Assembly: GCA_023391775.1 (NCBI GenBank)
Contig: JAEWAG010000272.1
Coordinates: 1-9,011 of the forward strand
Direction of reading: 5' to 3'
DNA length: 9,011 nucleotides
Source: Pseudomonadota bacterium
Lineage (GTDB): Bacteria > Pseudomonadota > Gammaproteobacteria > Xanthomonadales > Xanthomonadaceae
The notes under the pieces are model-generated. The model was not told where the DNA came from, made no database searches, and was given only the letters and a program-made list of their open reading frames with translations. Positions within the stretch are counted from its first letter, which is position 1; each line of letters begins with the position of its first letter. Made by a program: the position numbers and the translations under genes. Shown piece after piece: positions 1 to 5,274 of this stretch.

Positions 1-378
1 CCCGGGCCGCTGGCCGCGGTGACCGCACGCCTGGGCGAACTTGCCCTGGCGCGCCACGGCGCGACCTCGGCCGGAGCGCAGCCGGAGATGGCCATGCTCG
101 GCGAGCTGCGCCGGCTGTGGGCGCAGGTGCGCAGCGAGAGCCAGTTGCGGCGTTCGCTGCAGGACCTGCCCGAGGATGCCGGCCCGCTCAACTCCGGCAA
201 GCTGGTCTACCGCGCCCTCAACCAGATGGGCGAGCTGTCACCCCAGTACCTGCGCCACTTCCTGGCCCACCTCGATGCGCTGGCGTGGATCGCCCAGGTG
301 CCGGCGCCCGCGGCCGCCTCCGGAGAAACCCCGGCGCCGCGCAAACGCACCCGCCGCCGCAAGCAGGACGCCGGCTGA
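1..378 (+). CDS. DUF2894 domain-containing protein, C-terminal part (5' end outside window)
   Basis: The reading frame is open from the first base, so the gene starts upstream of the window; a GTG at 19 is in frame but is not needed as a start. The visible 125 residues contain the segment LRRLWAQVRSESQLRRSL, then AGPLNSGKLVYRALNQM and LSPQYLRHFLAHLDALAW. These match what I remember of the DUF2894 C-terminus. The tail is strongly basic (RKRTRRRK) and could contact nucleic acid or simply be charged and disordered. The function of the family is unknown. From memory, DUF2894 genes in Xanthomonas, Pseudomonas and Burkholderia relatives lie beside DUF802, DUF3348 and OmpA-like membrane genes, which would be upstream here. 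It ends in TGA, 52 nt before the tRNA promoter. The family call is fairly secure; no role can be assigned. Confidence 0.8.
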   Translation, partial: PGPLAAVTARLGELALARHGATSAGAQPEMAMLGELRRLWAQVRSESQLRRSLQDLPEDAGPLNSGKLVYRALNQMGELSPQYLRHFLAHLDALAWIAQVPAPAAASGETPAPRKRTRRRKQDAG

Positions 379-430
379 GTCCGCTCACGCCCACCGCCGG
401 CACGCACCACGGCTGCTCGCGCAAAAAGGG

Positions 431-459
431 TTGGCGACGCCCCGGGCCCGCGCTAGAAT
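431..459 (+). promoter_or_regulatory. sigma70 promoter of the tRNA-Ala gene
   Basis: TTGGCG (431-436) and TAGAAT (454-459) are separated by exactly 17 nt, a near-consensus housekeeping promoter. The predicted start of transcription is near 466, about 24 nt before the tRNA. The -10 box is flanked on both sides by GCGC (450-453 and 460-463). The stretch after the -10 (GCGCGGC) is a GC-rich discriminator, which in stable-RNA promoters is associated with stringent (ppGpp) control; that regulation is inferred here. Confidence 0.75.
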
Positions 460-462
460 GCG

Positions 463-488
463 CGGCCTGACGTCACCGCGTCAGGCCG
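463..488 (+). promoter_or_regulatory. hairpin in the tRNA leader, directly before the mature 5' end
   Basis: CGGCCTGACG (463-472) and CGTCAGGCCG (479-488) are perfect inverted repeats of 10 bp with a 6-nt loop (TCACCG). If transcription starts near 466, at least 7 bp (466-472 with 479-485) remain in the RNA. The hairpin ends one nucleotide before the tRNA begins at 490. It could shape the pre-tRNA for RNase P or protect the 5' end. That role is inference; the repeat itself is seen directly. Confidence 0.6.
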
Positions 489-489
489 T

Positions 490-565
<76 letters not shown>

Positions 566-572
566 AATACCA

Positions 573-609
573 GAACAAGGCCCGGGCGACCCCCGGGCCT
601 TGTTCGTTT
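573..609 (+). terminator. intrinsic terminator after the tRNA
   Basis: Two perfectly complementary 14-nt arms, 573-586 and 592-605 (core AAGGCCCGGG / CCCGGGCCTT), enclose a 5-nt loop, CGACC. The stem is followed by only a short T run (607-609) after one G, so the U tract is weak and the hairpin provides most of the strength. It begins 7 nt after the CCA end, as expected for a single-tRNA transcription unit. Some read-through into the esterase gene at 662 is possible. Confidence 0.8.
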
Positions 610-661
610 CGGGCGCCGGAGACACCTGCGGTCGCCGGTACCGACGCTTGAGGGGAACGCC

Positions 662-1774
662 ATGGCACTTCGTACCGGGATCGTCTTCGCCCTGCTGCTG
701 GGCGCCTCCTCGCTCGCCCCGGCCGCCCCGCGGGTGGCGCCCGACGATGGCACCGCACCGGTCGCGCCGGCGCCGCTGGCCATCGGTGGGCGCACCGTCG
801 ACAGTGACGCCGGCCTGGCCTGGCAGTGGCCCGGGGTCTACTTCGAGACCGCGGTCGACGGGACGGAAGTGGCGTTTGAACTGCGCCAGGGACCGCGCAC
901 CCTGCACGTGCTGGTGGATGGCCAGCGCGTGGACACGCTGCGCGAGGCGCCGCCGGGCCGCTACCGGATTACCGACCTGGGCCCGGGCCGCCACCAGGTG
1001 CGGCTGGAAACGGCCAGCGAACACCAGGACGCGCCCAATGTGTTTGGCGGCTTCCAGCTGCCGCAGGGCGTTGCGGCGGCGCCCCTGCCGCAGCGCCACC
1101 GCCGGATCGAGTTCATCGGCGACTCGCACACCGTCGGCTACGCCAGCACCTCCGGCGAACGCGAGTGCACGACGGCGCAGGTCGCGGCCAGCACCGACAC
1201 CAGCGCCGCCTACGGCCCGCAGGTGGCCCGCCATTACGGCGCCGACTACCGCGTGCATGCCATCTCCGGCCGCGGCGTGGTGCGCAACTACAACGGCGGC
1301 GCCGGCGACACCCTGCCCCGCGCGTGGCCACATCCGCTGTTCGCCCACGGGCCGGACAGCGACGAGGACGGCTGGCAGCCGCAGGTGGTGGTGATCGCCC
1401 TGGGCACCAACGACTTCTCCACCCCGCTGCGCGAGGGCGAGCCCTGGACCGACCGCCGGGCACTGCGCGAGGACTACGTGCGCACCTACACCGGCTTCGT
1501 GCGCGGCCTGCGCAGCCGCTGGCCGCATGCGCACGTGGTGGTGTGGGCCACCGACATGGCAGGCGGCGAGATCCAGGCGCATGCGCGCAAGGTGGTCGAT
1601 ACGCTGCGCGGCGAAGGCGATCCGGCCGTCAGTTTCCTGCCGGTGTCCGGCCTGGACCTGCAGGCCTGCCACTGGCATCCCTCGGCGGCGGACCATGCCG
1701 CCATCGCCCGGAGCCTGGTGGCGCACATCGACGCGTTGCCGGCGCGCTGGCCGCAGATCGAAGCGGCGGACTGA
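662..1774 (+). CDS. exported SGNH/GDSL esterase, carbohydrate esterase family 2-like
   Basis: A 370-residue protein, predicted to remove acyl (probably acetyl) groups from a carbohydrate or similar ester in the periplasm or outside the cell. Residues 1-22 form a signal peptide (hydrophobic [13 protein letters not shown], then APAA|P). Residues about 35-140 are a beta-rich N-terminal domain of the kind that precedes the hydrolase in CE2 enzymes. The SGNH domain follows: GDSHTVGY with nucleophile Ser155, [10 protein letters not shown] (block II Gly), GTND at 248-251 (block III Asn250) and CHWHPS with catalytic His339. The usual Asp of the DxxH motif is Cys336, so a Ser-His dyad is likely, as known for CE2 enzymes. 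The ATG at 662 is chosen because AGGGG (651-655) lies 6 nt upstream and the signal peptide begins there; in-frame sequence further upstream runs through the tRNA. No clear promoter is seen between the tRNA terminator and the gene. The substrate is not determined by the sequence. Confidence 0.85.
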   Translation: MALRTGIVFALLLGASSLAPAAPRVAPDDGTAPVAPAPLAIGGRTVDSDAGLAWQWPGVYFETAVDGTEVAFELRQGPRTLHVLVDGQRVDTLREAPPGRYRITDLGPGRHQVRLETASEHQDAPNVFGGFQLPQGVAAAPLPQRHRRIEFIGDSHTVGYASTSGERECTTAQVAASTDTSAAYGPQVARHYGADYRVHAISGRGVVRNYNGGAGDTLPRAWPHPLFAHGPDSDEDGWQPQVVVIALGTNDFSTPLREGEPWTDRRALREDYVRTYTGFVRGLRSRWPHAHVVVWATDMAGGEIQAHARKVVDTLRGEGDPAVSFLPVSGLDLQACHWHPSAADHAAIARSLVAHIDALPARWPQIEAAD

Positions 1775-1786
1775 TCCCGCCCGTGG

Positions 1787-2467
1787 TCAGCGCACGACGC
1801 CTGCCCGCCAGGGCCGGCGCGCGCGGAACAGCACCAGGTAGGTGCCGGCCACCCAAGCCAGGCCGGCAGCCCAGCCGGCCAGCACGTCCGAGGGGTAGTG
1901 CACGCCCAGGTACAGCCGCGACACGCCCACCAGCACGGTGAACACGACCGCGCCTGCCAGCACCGGCCAGCGCCAGCGCGTATGCCAGGCCAGCAGCACC
2001 AGGACCGCGGCCAGGGTCATCGAGCCCATCGCGTGGCCGCTGGGGAAGCTGAAGGTGCTCTCCGGCGCGATCGATTCCCACAGCGCGGGCCGCGGCCGCT
2101 GGAACGTCTGCTTGGCCGCGATGTTCAGCAGCGCCGAGCCACCACAGGCCACGGCCACGAACACCGCCTCGCGCCAGCGCCGCCGCCACAGCAGCAGCAG
2201 TGGCAGCAGCACGTCCACCGGTACCACGCCGTACTGGTAGCCGACCCGGGTCACGGCCACGAAGAAGGCATCCAGGCGTGGCCCGGCCAGGGCGTTGAGC
2301 CAGTGCAGCAGCGCATCGTCGAGGAAGATCTCTTCCAGCTCGTGGACTTCATCAGCCAGCTCGGCGAACAGCCACAGCGGTGCCAGCACCCCGATGAACA
2401 GCAACAGCAGCAGGCCCAGCCTTCGGCGCGGCGGAAGCGGCGCGGGCTCAGCCGGCCCTGCGGGCAT
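1787..2467 (-). CDS. PAP2-family integral membrane phosphatase
   Basis: A 226-residue membrane protein with about six hydrophobic segments (near 17-35, 81-94, 100-118, 148-161, 168-183, 195-214). All three phosphatase signatures are present: K119-x6-R126-P127, P142-S-G-H145, and S183-R184-x5-H190-x3-D194. His190 is the expected nucleophile and His145 the general acid. The family dephosphorylates lipid phosphates and pyrophosphates such as phosphatidylglycerophosphate, phosphatidate or undecaprenyl pyrophosphate, with the active site facing the periplasm; which of these is the substrate cannot be read here. The ATG at 2465-2467 lies inside the end of ispG (20-nt overlap, different frame) with no strong Shine-Dalgarno, pointing to translational coupling. 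The N-terminus is proline-rich and then RRR before the first membrane helix. The gene ends 12 nt from the convergent esterase gene. Confidence 0.9.
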   Translation of the reverse strand: MPAGPAEPAPLPPRRRLGLLLLLFIGVLAPLWLFAELADEVHELEEIFLDDALLHWLNALAGPRLDAFFVAVTRVGYQYGVVPVDVLLPLLLLWRRRWREAVFVAVACGGSALLNIAAKQTFQRPRPALWESIAPESTFSFPSGHAMGSMTLAAVLVLLAWHTRWRWPVLAGAVVFTVLVGVSRLYLGVHYPSDVLAGWAAGLAWVAGTYLVLFRARRPWRAGVVR

Positions 2468-3716
2468 AACGGGTCTCGACGTACTCGTCGATCAAGGCCA
2501 CGAACTCGGAGGCGATGTTCTCGCCCTTCAGGGTGACCTTCTTCTCGCCGTCGACGAACACCGGCGCCGAGGGCGCCTCGCCCGTTCCCGGCAGGGAAAT
2601 GCCGATGTCGGCATGGCGGGATTCGCCCGGCCCGTTGACTACGCAGCCCATCACCGCCAGCGACAGGTTCTCCGCGCCCGGGTGCGAGATGCGCCATTCC
2701 GGCATCTTCGCCCGCACGTGTTCCTGCACGGTCTTGGCCAGCTCCTGGAAAAAGGTGCTGGTGGTGCGGCCGCAGCCCGGGCAGGCGGTGACCATCGGGG
2801 TGAAGGCGCGCTGGCCGGTGGTCTGCAGCAGCTCCTGCGCGACCACGACCTCGGCGGTGCGCGGCTGGCCCGGTTCGGGGGGCAGCGAGATGCGGATGGT
2901 GTCGCCGATGCCTTCCTGCAGCAGCACCGCCAGCGCGGCGCTGGAGGCGACGATGCCCTTGCTGCCGATGCCGGCCTCGGTCAGGCCCAGGTGCAGGGCG
3001 TAGTCGCTGCGCGAGGCCAGGTCGCGGTACACCGCGATCAGCTCCTGCACGCCGCTGACCTTGCAGCTGAGCACGATGCGCTCGGCCGGCAGGCCCAACT
3101 CCACGGCGCGGTCGGCCGAATCCAGGGCCGAGCGGATCAGCGCCTCGCGCAGGACCCGGCCGGCGTCCCAGGGCTGGGCGCGCTGGCTGTTCTCATCCAT
3201 CAGACGCGCGGCCAGGGACTGGTCCAGCGAGCCCCAGTTGGCGCCGATGCGCACCGGCTTGCCGTACTCGATCGCCTTTTCGATGATCGAAGCGAACTGG
3301 GTGTCCTTCTTCTTGCCGAAGCCGACGTTGCCGGGGTTGATCCGGTACTTGGCCAGGGCCTGCGCGCTGGCCGGTTCGCCGGCCAGCAGCTGGTGGCCGT
3401 TGTAGTGGAAGTCGCCGATCAGGGGCACGTCGATGCCCATCATCAGCAGCTTCTCGCGGATCCGCGGGATCGCCGCCGCGGCCTCCGGCGTGTTCACCGT
3501 CAGCCGCACCAGTTCCGAGCCGGCGCGCCACAGTTCGGCAACCTGCTTCACCGACGAGGCCACGTCCGCGGTGTCGGTATTGGTCATGGACTGGACGACC
3601 ACCGGCGCACCCCCACCGACCGCGACTCCGCCAACCAGGACCTGGCGGGTGGGACGGCGCGGCCAGGGTCCGATGGAAGCGGGCGGCGTGGGCTGGGTGA
3701 CGGCATCGTGCTGCAT
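2448..3716 (-). CDS. ispG: IspG (GcpE), 4-hydroxy-3-methylbut-2-en-1-yl diphosphate synthase
   Basis: A 422-residue cytoplasmic [4Fe-4S] enzyme that converts 2-C-methyl-D-erythritol 2,4-cyclodiphosphate to HMBPP, the penultimate step of the MEP isoprenoid pathway. Family hallmarks are [13 protein letters not shown] near the N-terminus, [19 protein letters not shown] and LHLGLTEAG in the barrel domain. The C-terminal domain has the cluster ligands Cys312 and Cys315 (CPGCGR) and Cys358 (GCVVNGPGE), with Glu365 as the fourth ligand. The ligand spacing is C-x2-C-x42-C-x6-E, against x31 for the middle gap as I recall it in the 372-residue E. coli enzyme, so this is the longer proteobacterial form. 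There is also extra sequence around [14 protein letters not shown]. The ATG at 3716 has no Shine-Dalgarno; a -10 box six nt upstream suggests a leaderless mRNA. From memory, the start MQHDAVT resembles Xanthomonas IspG, which supports it. The gene is followed by, and overlaps, the PAP2 phosphatase gene. Confidence 0.97.
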   Translation of the reverse strand: MQHDAVTQPTPPASIGPWPRRPTRQVLVGGVAVGGGAPVVVQSMTNTDTADVASSVKQVAELWRAGSELVRLTVNTPEAAAAIPRIREKLLMMGIDVPLIGDFHYNGHQLLAGEPASAQALAKYRINPGNVGFGKKKDTQFASIIEKAIEYGKPVRIGANWGSLDQSLAARLMDENSQRAQPWDAGRVLREALIRSALDSADRAVELGLPAERIVLSCKVSGVQELIAVYRDLASRSDYALHLGLTEAGIGSKGIVASSAALAVLLQEGIGDTIRISLPPEPGQPRTAEVVVAQELLQTTGQRAFTPMVTACPGCGRTTSTFFQELAKTVQEHVRAKMPEWRISHPGAENLSLAVMGCVVNGPGESRHADIGISLPGTGEAPSAPVFVDGEKKVTLKGENIASEFVALIDEYVETRYARRAG

Positions 3717-3722
3717 GTGCGC

Positions 3723-3728
3723 ATTCTA
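3723..3728 (-). promoter_or_regulatory. -10 box of a predicted leaderless ispG promoter
   Basis: On the minus strand TAGAAT is followed by GCGCAC and then the ispG ATG. Six nucleotides between the -10 box and the A of the ATG place the expected transcription start on that A. No Shine-Dalgarno is present. No good -35 box is found 16-18 nt upstream (a TTCGGC lies 20 nt away), so the promoter rests on its -10. The 11-mer CTAGAATGCGC is identical to that of the tRNA promoter at 453-463. Confidence 0.6.
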
Positions 3729-3836
3729 GACGCCCGAGGCCGAACATGGCCGAACCGGGCGCCTCCCGGCGGGCCGACGCCGCCTGGCCGCACGCCGCGG
3801 CATACTCGTCCCCCGGCCCGTCGCCCAGGACACGCC

Positions 3837-5264
3837 ATGCTCAAGCCCACCTATCCGATCTACATCGCCAATGCCGCCGAGACGCCCAACGCCGACCTGG
3901 AGGTCCGCGACAAGTACAACGGGCAGGTCGCCACCCGGGTGGCGATGGCCGACGCGGACGCGGTGGAGCGGGCGATCGCCGCTGCGGTGCGTGCCGCCCC
4001 GGCCATGGCCGCGCTGCCGGCCTGGCGCCGCCAGGCGGTGCTGGAGCACTGCGTCGCGCGCTTCCGCGAGCGTGCCGAGGAGCTGGCCATGGCCCTGTGC
4101 ATCGAGGCCGGAAAACCCATCCGCGACGCGCGCGGCGAGGTCACCCGGCTGATCGACACCTTCCGCATTGCCGCCGAGGAGGCGGTCCGGATCGAGGGCC
4201 AGACGGTCAACCTGGAGATTTCCGAGCGCGGCACCGGCTACCGCGGGGTGTGGAAGCGGGTGCCGATCGGCCCCTGCAGCTTCATCACCCCGTTCAACTT
4301 CCCGCTCAACCTCGTCGCGCACAAGGTCGCGCCGGCCATCGCCGCCGGCTGCCCGTTCGTGCTCAAGCCCGCCGGCAAGACCCCGGTGGGCGCGCTGATC
4401 ATCGCCGAGATCCTGGCCGAGACCGACCTGCCGGAGGGCGCGTTCTCGGTGTTCGCCTGCGACAACGAGGTCGCCACGCCCCTGGTCGAGGACGACCGGA
4501 TCAGGCTGCTGTCCTTCACCGGCGGGCTGATCGGCTGGGACTTCAAGGCCCGCGCCGGGCGCAAGAAGGTCACCCTGGAACTGGGCGGCAACGCCGCGTG
4601 CATCGTCGATGCCGACCAGGCCGGGCGCCTGGACCACGTGGCCGGGCGGCTGGCCTTTGGCGCGTACTACCAGTCCGGGCAGAGCTGCATCAGCGTGCAG
4701 CGGATCCTGGCCCACGCCGACGTCTACGACGCGCTGAAGGAGAAGCTGGTGGCGAAGATCGCCGGCTTCGTCACCGGCGATCCGAAGGACGAGGACACCT
4801 TCATTGGCCCGATGATCGACGAGGAGGCCGCGCGCCGGCTGGAAGGCTGGATCGAATCGGCGCGCAATGCCGGCGCCACGGTACTGGCTGGCGGCGGGCG
4901 CAAGGGGAACATGCTGGAGGCGACCCTGCTGGAGGGCGTGCCGGGCGACTGCGAACTGACGCGCCAGGAGGCCTTCGGCCCGGTGGCCCTGCTCGAACGC
5001 TTCGAGGATTTCGAGACTGCGCTGGCCACGGTCAACGACTCCGACTTCGGCCTGCAGGCCGGCGTGTTCACCGACAGCCTGGCCCACGCCATGCTCGCCT
5101 GGGACCGGCTGGAGGTGGGCGGCGTGGTGGTCGGCGACGTGCCCAGTTTCCGCATGGACAACATGCCCTACGGCGGGGTCAAGGATTCGGGCTTCGGCCG
5201 TGAGGGCGTCAAGTTCGCGATCGAGGACATGAGCGAGGTCAGGCTGCTGGTGATCCGCAGCTGA
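3837..5264 (+). CDS. NAD(P)-dependent aldehyde dehydrogenase, ALDH21-like
   Basis: A 475-residue member of the aldehyde dehydrogenase superfamily, oxidising an aldehyde to the acid with NAD(P)+. Visible motifs are FITPFNFPLN with Asn154, VLKPAGKTP with cofactor-binding Lys177, LELGGNAA with general base Glu248, and GQSCISVQR with catalytic Cys284. EAFGPV, a late PYGGVKDSGFGREGV and the C-terminus RLLVIR follow. The combination of GQSCISVQR, DVPSFRMDNMPYGGVKDSG and a RLLVIR ending resembles, from memory, the ALDH21A1-like/phosphonoacetaldehyde dehydrogenase-like group; the exact substrate is uncertain. In FTGGLIGWD (227-235) a Gly replaces the Ser of the common FTGS motif. The ATG at 3837 is chosen because AGGA (3827-3830) lies 6 nt upstream and the protein aligns from there; the frame is open much further upstream only because of high GC. 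It diverges from ispG across 120 nt and ends 10 nt from the convergent cyclic-di-GMP gene. Confidence 0.92.
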   Translation: MLKPTYPIYIANAAETPNADLEVRDKYNGQVATRVAMADADAVERAIAAAVRAAPAMAALPAWRRQAVLEHCVARFRERAEELAMALCIEAGKPIRDARGEVTRLIDTFRIAAEEAVRIEGQTVNLEISERGTGYRGVWKRVPIGPCSFITPFNFPLNLVAHKVAPAIAAGCPFVLKPAGKTPVGALIIAEILAETDLPEGAFSVFACDNEVATPLVEDDRIRLLSFTGGLIGWDFKARAGRKKVTLELGGNAACIVDADQAGRLDHVAGRLAFGAYYQSGQSCISVQRILAHADVYDALKEKLVAKIAGFVTGDPKDEDTFIGPMIDEEAARRLEGWIESARNAGATVLAGGGRKGNMLEATLLEGVPGDCELTRQEAFGPVALLERFEDFETALATVNDSDFGLQAGVFTDSLAHAMLAWDRLEVGGVVVGDVPSFRMDNMPYGGVKDSGFGREGVKFAIEDMSEVRLLVIRS

Positions 5265-5274
5265 CCGCCGGCGT

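Noticed and set aside
1771..1790. Small inverted repeat CTGATC/GGTCAG between the convergent esterase and PAP2 genes as a bidirectional terminator.
   Set aside because: Only 6 bp with one G-T pair and no T tract; part of the symmetry is simply two facing TGA stop codons.
2295..3836. Plus-strand frame continuous with the aldehyde dehydrogenase, suggesting a longer fusion protein.
   Set aside because: The upstream part is antisense to ispG and the PAP2 gene and is low-complexity; the dehydrogenase has its own ATG with AGGA 6 nt upstream and normal family length.
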